Positions 8,982-17,576 of a stretch of DNA of 29,128 nt are shown in pieces; position 1 is the first letter of the stretch, and the number at the start of each line of letters is the position of its first letter. A program made the position numbers and the translations under genes. Source of the DNA: Isoetes engelmannii (taxonomy: Eukaryota; Streptophyta; Lycopodiopsida; Isoetales; Isoetaceae); assembly GCA_011763485.2 (NCBI GenBank), contig JAANSK020023355.1, positions 1 through 29,128 on the forward strand, read 5' to 3'. Under the pieces are notes generated by a model that saw only the letters and a list, made by a program, of their open reading frames with translations, ran no database searches and had not been told where the DNA came from.

Positions 8982-10942
8982 TGAAATCACAGAAGATGAT
9001 GTCATCCACGATCTACAGCGTCTGAGCAATGGGAAAGCAATGGACCTGGATGGTATGCAAGGAGAGCTGCTCAAGTCAACCGGGCAGCTTATAGTACCAG
9101 TCCTAGCTACCTTGTTCAACTGGGCCCTATAGAAAGGCTTCCCCCGGCAATGGAACGCAAGCAGGATTGTTCCCATTTACAAAGTAGGAGATCCACACTT
9201 CCCAGTCAATTACAGAACAATCATTGCCAGTTCAGTATTTGCAAAACTGTTAGCTGACATTCTTGAGCAACAATTGACCAGATGGGCAGAGACAGCAGAT
9301 GTGCAAGCCCTCGCGCAAACATGGTTCGAGCCCCGACACTCGCCTATTGACCTTATCTTCACATTGAAGACTTTGTTTAAATACATCAGGAACCGTCGAC
9401 AAGACTTGTATAGTTGCTTTGTTGACTTTGCGAAGGCTTTTGAGACTGTGCGTCGCGAAAAGCTGTGGACAAGTCTTCGACAACTGGGGGTCCCAATGGA
9501 TATGCAGAACATAGTATACAGGTTGTGTGAAAGTTGTTACAGTCGAATGCAACCGACATGACAACCATTCACCAGCAGTATCGGGGTCTGCTAGGGATGC
9601 CCTCTCTCTCCAAACATTGACCAGTTGGAAAGCTGGCTTGCTGACAATGGTGGGTGATGGGACCCAACTTTTGCATCAGGTCATCAGGAGATTATATATG
9701 CAGATGATGTCGACCTCCTAGCTCACACCTCGGAGGACATGGAGTCTCACCTAAATGATCTGGACGCATTCTGTCAGGCAATGAATATGTGTGTCAATCT
9801 GGCCAAGACTAAAAGTGGTCCTCATCTCATCCTCATGCCATCCAATACCTCCCTTCATTCACTTATCGAGGATAAAACGAGGAGGTGACATTCCCCTACA
9901 AGTATTTGGGAGTGGAGTTTCCTTCTACACCGTGTTGGGACACTTCCATCCGCTTGCGGGTGACATGCGGCGGCAGGCTGAAAAGTGCTCTATGCAATGC
10001 AGAACAATAGCCACAGAGCAGAACTCTAACTCTATGACTAGGGCCATCAGTCACATTCGCTCAGGATATTGGTGGAGCTCGTTCTTCTATATGGGTTCCA
10101 AGTATGGGGCTTGGTGGTGTCCCTTGCTACTTGGAATGACTTAGAGCAAGTGCAAGAAGCCTTCTTGGGACGGGCACTAGGAGTGAAAACCACAGTCCCA
10201 TGTCAAATCACGCTGCAGGAAACATGTTTTCTACCTCTTCAGAGGGCAACCCTTGATAGACACATCATCTATTTCCAGAAGGTAGTAGATATGGACGATG
10301 CTCGTCTCCCAAACCTGGCTTGCACCGTGGCGATGGGACCGCAGCGCCTCAAGACTTGTTGGAAGGATAAGAGAGCTCAGTGGCTAGCCAAATGGAATGT
10401 TCAGGAACATATGAATACAGGTGGAAACAGAGGCAGATCACGACAGCCTGAACCATTACATTGACGCTTGTTTCCTCAACAAGCTTTTGGATACCAGGGC
10501 CCTAGAGCAAGTTAAAACAACACATTACAAGCCACACATCAATCCCATGCAGGATCGAAGCCCACAACGCTATCCGCATTCTCATCTGCCCATGAAAAAG
10601 CGCAGACTCATCGCCTCCATTTGCACAGGTACCTATCATCTTCGAACTGAGACATGTAGATGGATTGGGGAGCCACACCAGGACAGGCTTTATCAGTGTT
10701 GTCAGATGGAAACCGTTGAGGATGAGCGCCACACTTTCCAAAGCTGTTCGACATATAATCAAATCCGAATACACTACGCTATGTTGGTCAGACCCCACGA
10801 GTTGCTACACATGATATTGAACATGACCTTAGTGCGATTACTAGGATTATACAAGTAGGAAGTAATGCACATGGTGGCTTAGATATGCCCCCGGGCAACC
10901 ACCTAATGTGTGTATATACTTCTTCAGGTATATTTGTATAGC

Positions 10943-11032
10943 CTGACAGCAGTCTTATTACTGCCACGGTTTTCCCCTTGAAAACCCTTCGGGGCGGGGG
11001 TTTTTTAATCCGGGTAGTAATACACTTGCTGC
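10943..11032 (+). other. LINE copy 1 3'-UTR nested stem-loop
   Basis: TATTACT (10956-10962) can pair with AGTAATA (11016-11022), with AGCA/TGCT pairing further out. Inside sits AAAACCC-TTCG-GGG (10981-10994), a UUCG tetraloop closed by C-G. The same architecture recurs, with changed bases, in the two LINE 3' UTRs at 13985-14053 and 15737-15811. It is probably the RNA structure used by the LINE reverse transcriptase to find its template. Confidence 0.6.
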
Positions 11033-11105
11033 ACTCTTGCATTGGGTCCCATAGACTGATTGGTCACCGTGGACGATAAAAAACAAATCAGTTCAATTCA
11101 ATTCA

Positions 11106-13078
11106 ATTCGATAAAAGAAATAAGGTGCTAACACACTGTGGGTTGCCCTTCCAACTACATCTAATAAATTCTCAATTGTGAAAAACATCTATAGATAGAA
11201 ATCTATAGATACATTTACATCTTATGCGCCTTGGAAAGATCTCAGCTTAATCTACAATTCATCTGAAGGGCACATTTGCAATTAGATCATTGAAAAAACA
11301 TTATCACCAATTTTCCCAAAACACCACTGGGTTTAGTGGCTTTCTGGTGATTGTGACAAAGTTTAATGGTATCTTAGTAATTTCCCCATAATTTATTAAT
11401 AGGCACCTTGACTATGATGCTGTAAAAGCAAAGAAAATCACAAATAAATAGCAAAATTAAAACATATGGCACTTGGCAACTTTATATGTGCAACTGTTAA
11501 GGCTGGTATATGAGATAGAACCTAAAGCCCATAAAGAAATCGATAGTAATAAATCAACCAATAGACAATAGAGAATCATAAAGTAAAATATCGTGCAAGT
11601 CATTTTCTAATGTACATTAATGACATGATTCTTAAAGTGGAATGCTAATGGGACTTCCTAAAGTAGGGTCATTTTTTGTACAGTACATGCAAGAGATTTC
11701 ATCATCCACTAATGTGTCTCAACTTGGTTTCTCTGAAGGCATAGCAGGCAGTGCAACAAAAGGATTCTCTGAAGGCATAACAGAGCAAATGATGGAAAAG
11801 GATATGAAACAAATGCGGTGATATTAGGTAGCCAATTAATTTTTATTTTGTAGTCATATGGATCCTTATCAAGAAAGATGTTGCTTGTTGTATATCTTTA
11901 GATTTCCATAGCCATTACAACCTAATCTTGTTCATTAGACAATAGAATCTTGGGTCAATAAGAGGTACTACGAAACAAGACCTGATTCACCAATCAAGGA
12001 CCAATTTAGGTCTTTAAACACCTCCTAATTGGACTTTCAAGAATGTTTGTGGATATTGAGCAATCTTTATTTCTATCCTGAAAATATTTTCGGATAGAAG
12101 GAAGGAAGGAAGGCATAACTTTTTACAACTTGTGAAGGGGTAAGAATATGTAACTGTCTGTACCATAGGCAATTTGGAAAAGTCATATCAGAGATTAGCA
12201 TATTGAACCATTCAAATAATTAGTTAGCGGTTGTTTCTAAAATAGTCTCATTAAGAATAACGCCACGGATGCTGAAACATCAAGATACAATATCAAAACA
12301 TACCCAGTGTCGTGCCAATAACTATGGCCAATGCTTCTTTGTCCTACTTTGATAAGCTGTAGAAAGGCTGCTATATTGGAAGAATATCAACTACATATTC
12401 TAAACATTAATCTCCAGTGTCGTCTCAATAAGTATGGCCAGTGTTTCCTTGTTTTACTTTGATAAGCTGTAGAAGTGCAACATCCTTCCATAACATTGAT
12501 AACATCATAGATTATAACCAAATCAAGGAGGGAAACTCAACCAGTCGCAAATAGACCATAGAGAATGGATTGGACTATCACCATAATGTAAAGCAAACTC
12601 AAGCGATAGTAATAAGGTAATATCTTGTGTAGTAGCTGCATGAGATTTCATCATCCACCAATGTGTATTCAACTTAGTTTCTCTGAAGGCGTAGCAGCTA
12701 ATGCAGGAAAAGGTTTCTCCAAAGGTATACCACAATAAATTTCTCATAAAAATAAGTCTTAACGGCAAACTCCATAGTTGTGCACCACCACACCATCAAG
12801 GGGAGGTTCACATAGTTTTAGTCGTATGAGTTGTTTTCTCCTATACTCATTTGCTCGACCTGTACAATTGCTTCCCTACAATGGGGATCGAGAGTATCGA
12901 ATAAACAATCATAGTCTAAAGTATGCCGGGATTCGCGAAAAGCAGCACCTCACGATGTTCATGACCCATTGGATCCTGGCACCAGTAGGTACCAGGGGAG
13001 ATACGGAGATGGAACACAGATAGATGAGATTAACAAAAAGAATAATTTATCACGGCTGCAAGAAATGAGCACATTGTT
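11106..13078. other. Gene-free AT-rich spacer with diverged direct repeats
   Basis: I see no gene. Two direct repeats stand out. A 62-bp unit (CCAGTGTCGT...AAGCTGTAGAA) is at 12304-12365 and 12414-12475. A longer, more diverged unit containing GAGATTTCATCATCCAC and TTTCTCTGAAGGC is at 11688-11770 and 12639-12720; its upstream flanks also match (CATAGAGAAT / CAATAGAGAAT and CGATAGTAATAA). The open frames at 12523-12768 and 12778-13023 show no recognisable domain. Confidence 0.55.
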
Positions 13079-13141
13079 TTGAACCTGCGAATTCTCCCAT
13101 TATGAATTGGGTGCTTTGACCACTCAGCCATGGAGAGACGC
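13079..13141 (-). pseudogene. trnI-CAU-like remnant of organelle origin
   Basis: The - strand reads CCATGGCTGAGTGGTCAAAG, then CACCCAATTCATAATGGGAG, then AATTCGCAGGTTCAA. From memory this matches organelle tRNA-Ile(CAU) from the end of the acceptor stem through D arm, CAU anticodon and variable loop to the GGTTCAA of the T loop. After the T loop the match ends, so the 3' side of the T stem and the acceptor are missing, and the anticodon stem pairs poorly. It is therefore a broken transfer from plastid or mitochondrial DNA, not a nuclear tRNA gene. Confidence 0.6.
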
Positions 13142-13519
13142 AAATCAAACTCTAATTTCATAATATCTTCCAGATATAATTCAAATGAAATATCAATCGA
13201 TTTCATATATTTGGAAACAAAGTGGCGAATGGAATCTGCCGAACAGTTCAGGCCAAATCCTGGGGAAAGCTAAAAAGTGTTGTTCAATGAGCGTTACGTT
13301 GTGGTTCGGATCTTCAGCTGGTTTATCGACAGAGATTAATCGTTCTTCCCCGGATGCTTTAGTTCTTCCTCTTCCCCAAGGATATATCTCGTTTTCAAAA
13401 TTAAATCTATCTAATCTAATCAGATAGATTTAATTCTATATCTTTAAGAAGTACGAAAGTTATCTCTATACTCCCTCACCCATACAATCGAATCTACGGA
13501 AGCATTGGTTCATACATCC
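13142..13519. other. Possible organelle-derived flank with a perfect 14-bp hairpin
   Basis: AATTAAATCTATCT (13399-13412) is followed 9 bases later by its perfect reverse complement (13422-13435). Such hairpins are common at 3' ends of plastid transcripts. Together with the adjacent trnI-CAU remnant this suggests a nuclear insert of organelle DNA. The - frame contains GEERLISVDKPAED-like text, but I do not recognise a gene. Confidence 0.35.
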
Positions 13520-13908
13520 TTGCCAATAAGAATAGAATAGAATAGAATAGAATAGAATAGAATAGAATAGAAGGAAGTAAATTTTAACGTCCACGGAGGC
13601 CAGAGGCCTATGAGACGGCACAATACAAGGGGGGACCGAAGTCCTTAACCAGAACAGGGACCGAAGTCCTTACAAACAAACAAACGAAACAAAAACATAA
13701 CCATAATCACCACAGATCCATACCATCACCAAACGCTCCCTGAACTGTAACCACTTCACAGCTAGGTGCTGAGTACTGGTGCGGGCTTGTGCATACGCTG
13801 AACCTCCACTCACTGAAACAAGAAGACCCAAGTGCATCCATCAGGCCCAAGCGCCAGACGCCCAGGCGCTCAGGGAAGGCGGCGCTCAGAGAAAGTGCCA
13901 CCTTCCCT
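13520..13908 (-). mobile_element. Short LINE-related element with TTCTA tail (copy 4)
   Basis: On the - strand this element ends with CATAGGCCTCTGGCCTCCGT and GGACGTTAAAATT (about 13574-13606), nearly the 3' end of the neighbouring LINE, and then a tail of about ten TTCTA units (13520-13571). Its body differs from the LINE. It has two identical GGACTTCGGTCC hairpins (13633-13644, 13658-13669) and, at its 5' end, a 13-bp foldback (13871-13883 with 13897-13909). No RT is seen. It could be a SINE-like partner using the LINE 3' end, or the 3' UTR of another LINE subfamily. It abuts the tail of copy 2. Confidence 0.6.
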
Positions 13909-15514
13909 GAATAGAATAGAATTGAATTGAATTTTTATCGTCCACGGAGGCCAATATGGCCTATGGGACCTGTACAAGACAAACAGCAAGCGTATTACGG
14001 CCCGGGTGAAAAAAACCCACTTGGGGAAAAACCGTGGTGGCAATGCGCTTGCTGGTATATAAAACAAAGGGGTGTCACCCCCAGTTGAGTAATCAAGTGG
14101 AGACCTTCACAGGGATGTGGGACAGAGCCGATGGCGTTCGTCAAGAACCTCCTGAAGATATGACCCAAGGGTTCCTACTGCTTCAGTGTTGAGCAGGAGA
14201 TGGAGTGCCTGTCCGGGTATCACTAACTGCACCGTGCTCTAATATGTTCATAAGAGGGGCAGGTATGCAGAGCATGGCACGCGTCCTCAAGGACCCCCTG
14301 GCAGTAGCACTGACAAATCATGTCCTCCCGCGCTTCCCTTGCCCATCGTCCAGTTTCAATGCGGAGGTGGTGTCCTCCCGTTCGGATGAAGGCGACCAGC
14401 CTACGCTTTTTCATGGAGAGGGGGGTGAACAGGTACTGCTATGGCCCTCGCTTGAGCGTGGGATTCACTTGTCCTCTATAATATGCCCGAGCTTGACCTG
14501 TGCCAGGGCCTCACCATCCCAGAGCTTGCCAAGGAAGCAGGTGTCCATGTAGGCTTTCAACTCATCGTGGTCCTAATTCGTGCGGACTCGTATGCGCATG
14601 TGTGCCTGGACATGCCATTGGGACAATCACTGTGTCTGCTTGTCTTTCCAGCAGGTTTTGAGGCGCTACGAACCCATTGCGACCGCCAAGGCTGCTCTTG
14701 GTAGCCGGTCTTCATCCATCCGGACTACCTTTTGGAAATATAGCAGGTGGCGACACATGGCTGCTCTCTGAAGGGGAAAGAAACCTGTCTCCTAGAGCAG
14801 GATCTGATATGGCACCGTCTGCTTTACCTCGAGGGCGCGCGTCAAAAAAGCTTTCTGCACCCGTTCGAGATCTCCCCAGGTGGCGGCGGAAATGATCGGG
14901 CCCCAAACTTCTACTCCATAGAGGAGAACTGGCTCTATCGGAGCCCTGAAGAGGCGTGCTTGGTGCTCCCAGGCGTACAGCTCGGCCTGGTAACTGTTGT
15001 TCTGCATGGCGTGCAATGCCTTCCAGCCAGCTGCCTCCCGCAGCAGGATGCAGCTATCCTAGTGCATGGTGGTGGAGAACTCTATGCCCAAATACTTATA
15101 TGTGGCAACGGCCTCTGCTAGTTCTCCCTGATATGTGAATGAGGGTGTCCTCGGGTGCTGAGAGGACGAGATCAAAAGGACCTTAGTCTTTGCGAGGTTA
15201 ACTCGCATGCTGGTGTGCTGGCAGAAACTGGCTAGTGCATCCAGGTGACGCTGCATGTCCTCCGCAGTGTGCGCTAAAAGGTCAACGTCGTCGGCGTAGA
15301 TCAGTTGCTTGACAACATGGTGCAACAGCGAGGTGCCTCCTCCGTCGTGCTGCGCCATCCATGGCTCCAACTGATCAATGTAGAGGCCGAACAAGGTTGG
15401 CGAGAGGGGGGCACCCTTGGCGTACTCCGATACTGCTATTCACCGACTGCCCTGCGGGTGTCAGATGTCCGGAGCATGTCTCCTATAGCCTGTAGACCGC
15501 ATTCTGCAAGTCAA
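13909..15514 (-). mobile_element. LINE copy 2, 5'-truncated within RT
   Basis: Read on -, it begins LQNAVYRL near 15510, so 5' truncation fell inside the RT. GVRQGC follows, then LSPTLFGLYIDQLEPW after a run of six G on + (15406-15411) that shifts the frame by one. The catalytic YADDVDLLAH starts at 15298, VNLAKTKVLLISSS is near 15205-15165, PVLLYGVEVWG near 14940-14905, and the C-terminal KKRRLVAFIRTG with its Cys/His cluster lies at 14412-14225. Stops break up the rest. The 3' UTR has the nested stem AGCAAGCGTATTAC (13985-13998) with its partner at 14040-14053. It ends in CCGTGGACGATAAAAATTC with TTCAA/TTCTA units (about 13909-13935). It is the same family as copy 1 but independently inserted. 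Confidence 0.88.
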
Positions 15515-15607
15515 GATAATATTTTTTGCTGTTTTCTTCTGGGAGCCACCTAAAGTTCCAGTTAAAGGGAAAAAATTAGTTTTTTTCGAATTTTTTAACT
15601 TTTCGTT

Positions 15608-15830
15608 CAGGACACCCAGTAACGAGTTTATCATCCACGAACACCAATTGGCCTATGGAACCCAAACAATCAACCCAGTAACGAGTTTATCATCCACGGA
15701 CACCAATTGGCCTATGGAACCCAAACAAAGAGAAAGCAGCAAACATATTACTGTCAGGATTAAAAAATCCCCGCCCCGAAGGGTTTTCGAGGAAAAACCT
15801 TAGCAGTAATAGGTATTATATATATAGCCA
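15608..15830 (-). mobile_element. LINE 3'-end fragment (copy 3) with duplicated terminus
   Basis: Only about 220 bp of 3' UTR remain. On - they contain TATTACTG...CAGTAATA pairing (15746-15753 with 15804-15811) around an AAAACCC-TTCG-GGG hairpin (15774-15787), then CCATAGGCCAATTGGTGTCC and GTGGATGATAAA. The terminal 59 bp occur twice in tandem (15615-15673, 15674-15730), differing by only a few bases. No TTCAA-type tail is seen. Confidence 0.78.
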
Positions 15831-16580
15831 ATAAAATTATCAAATAGCTAAGAATCAGCCTATTAGTCCATTGTGGATATCATCAAATCAAAATCATGAG
15901 TATTGGAATTGTAAACAAAATTTTAAGCTAAATTAATTGAAATAGAAGTGCTTAATGGTTAGACATAAACCCAAATTTATTTATATTAGTCTGTTTGATT
16001 TAGAATGAGAATTCTTACATCTTGAACTGAACTAAGAAAATATTTTCAGTCTATCAATAAATTTATTTTGACAAACCGTTTGCATTGCTTGCCCTTTCTT
16101 TCCGACAAGAAGCCACATGTATTATCTGCTCTTAAGTGATGCTACAGGTACCTTCTGTGTTCATTATTTCAGGCTGCTACTGTAGGTAAATTTGATGAAG
16201 TAACTTCAACAAGATTCTATGGGCAAATTGCCAATCAATTCAATTTCGGCAATATATAACCGAGCAATTCGGTTATTACTCCATTCCATTCAAAACCAAC
16301 ATGGCTGGCTCATTAAGCTCCACCATCAACCTTATAGATGGCAGTTATTTTATAAGAAACAGAACTATGCTTGTTTTGTTTCATGCCAGGCAAGCCATCC
16401 AACCACAATGAAAAACAAAGTGTCCAGCAGCCATAAAATGTAGAATGACAGTTGAGACGGATGCTTACTCAGAAAAATAGAGGGTCCATTCACTTTGAAT
16501 TGTACACTAAATTCCAGACACCAGAAACTGCCATACCATGTGCTGCATACTGGTATATGTACATGTTGAGAAGAAATAAA
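15831..16580. other. Gene-free stretch, 3' flank of the hydrolase gene
   Basis: AT-rich DNA without a recognisable gene or repeat. The right part would contain the 3' UTR of the - strand hydrolase. The small open frame at 16219-16443 has no domain. Confidence 0.4.
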
Positions 16581-17576
16581 TTATGTACAAGTATCCATTT
16601 TAGTAACAACTCTTTGTTCTAACCACTTTTTGATATCTGCCAACACCAAAGCAACATTCTCATCAAACTCACCCTGCAGGAGAGAATGCTTCATGCCCTT
16701 GTAAATCCTAAGTGTTTTATCAACACTTTTAGCCCTGTCATGCAGGGCTTTACTAACAGAAGGATCTGTAACAACATCAGCATCTCCATGCAACACCACA
16801 AATGGAAGAGACACATCTTCAAGCTTTTTTTCTATGGATGAAGTAACACGCAGAAGTTCTGCCACTGTGCCAAGCCTTGGCTTTCCTGCATATCTGCGTG
16901 GATTATTCCTACCAATTTCCCTCTTTATAGGATCCTGAATAGATCTGTCCACCAGATCTTTTGATGGCACAACAGCCCATGTGGGCACCCAATTCGCCAA
17001 ACATGTCAAAATTTCAGGGACAGGCCATGGCGGCTTCATGCTGTCTGAGATTTTACACATGGCCGCCACAAGAATGGCTCCATCCCATCCATGCGGATCC
17101 ATAAAATGAATAAGCAAACAAATCGCCCCTCCTAAAGACTCGCCATACAAAAAACAGGGCAAACCTTGTAATTCTTCCCTCTGCTTTACAGAATTGAAAA
17201 AGGAAAGACAGTCTTTGGCAACAGCATCGGCATCTGGAATAAAACCCTTAAGGCCATCTGACCGGCCATGACCTTCCAGATCCATGGCAAAGGCTGCATA
17301 TCCCATTTCTGTAAGAGAAATGGCTGTTTTCTGAAATTGCCAACTTGTATCGTTGCCATAGCCATGAACCATAAAAATCAGTGCTTTAGGCGCATGAAAA
17401 CAAGACATCCAAGATTGGGTAAAAAGGGATAACCCGCGGGGCGATCGGAAGAATCCTTTAGTATTTGAGACTCCCATAACTTCGTAAAACTCCGTTTCCT
17501 CCATATTCCCCCATGGATATAGCGGTACCTTGCTTTTGGCAGCGCCATTGCAGAGTTCGTCGCCTTCCATTCCCAA
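16581..17576 (-). CDS. Alpha/beta hydrolase, monoacylglycerol lipase / caffeoylshikimate esterase type
   Basis: 331 codons, intact and without introns. The fold is the plant MAGL/CSE serine hydrolase. The oxyanion-side motif HGYGND is at 71-76, GHGRSDG at 102-108 and the nucleophile elbow GESLGG at 145-150 (Ser147). The acid lies in HGDADVVTD (263-271, probably Asp267) and the catalytic histidine in GMKHSLLQGE (His297). The family hydrolyses monoacylglycerols, lysophospholipids or, for CSE, caffeoyl shikimate in lignin synthesis; the sequence alone does not decide which. The length suits the family (about 310-350). No signal peptide is visible, so a cytosolic or membrane-associated enzyme is likely. 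The start at 17576 adds a poorly conserved 24-residue leader; Met25 (MEETEFYEVMGV) is an alternative nearer the family core. Confidence 0.93.
   Translation of the reverse strand: MGMEGDELCNGAAKSKVPLYPWGNMEETEFYEVMGVSNTKGFFRSPRGLSLFTQSWMSCFHAPKALIFMVHGYGNDTSWQFQKTAISLTEMGYAAFAMDLEGHGRSDGLKGFIPDADAVAKDCLSFFNSVKQREELQGLPCFLYGESLGGAICLLIHFMDPHGWDGAILVAAMCKISDSMKPPWPVPEILTCLANWVPTWAVVPSKDLVDRSIQDPIKREIGRNNPRRYAGKPRLGTVAELLRVTSSIEKKLEDVSLPFVVLHGDADVVTDPSVSKALHDRAKSVDKTLRIYKGMKHSLLQGEFDENVALVLADIKKWLEQRVVTKMDTCT

Larger units (their letters stand above)
8471..11105 (+). mobile_element. LINE (non-LTR retrotransposon) copy 1, 5'-truncated and decayed
   Basis: Coding remnants run from a linker (ARAFLKAKKARYIAKHQRD near 8535-8590, QPVGNITPGQWE near 8635-8675) into a reverse transcriptase. 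The RT pieces are ITEDDVIHDLQRLSNGKAMD near 8985-9045, FPRQWNASRIVPIYKVGDP near 9135-9195, motif A FVDFAKAFETV near 9417-9450 and the catalytic YADD at 9697-9708. Then come VNLAKTKV near 9793-9818, LLYGFQVWG near 10081-10110 and a C-terminal Cys/His cluster (CC-x10-H-x4-C within 10697-10745). Stops (for example TAG in WAL*KG near 9131) and several shifts make it inactive, and a gap between PLSP and IDQLE has lost about 16 bases. The endonuclease and any ORF1 are absent. The 3' UTR holds stem-loops and ends with GTGGACGATAAA and a short TTCAA tail (about 11090-11110). The left boundary near 8471 is approximate. Confidence 0.88.

Noticed and set aside
8739-9176. Antisense 145-codon open frame over the LINE insertion
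   Set aside because: It spans the insertion boundary and LINE RT in the wrong direction, with no recognisable domain.
14205-15121. + strand open frames across LINE copy 2
   Set aside because: They are shadows; the - strand holds the RT motifs including YADD.
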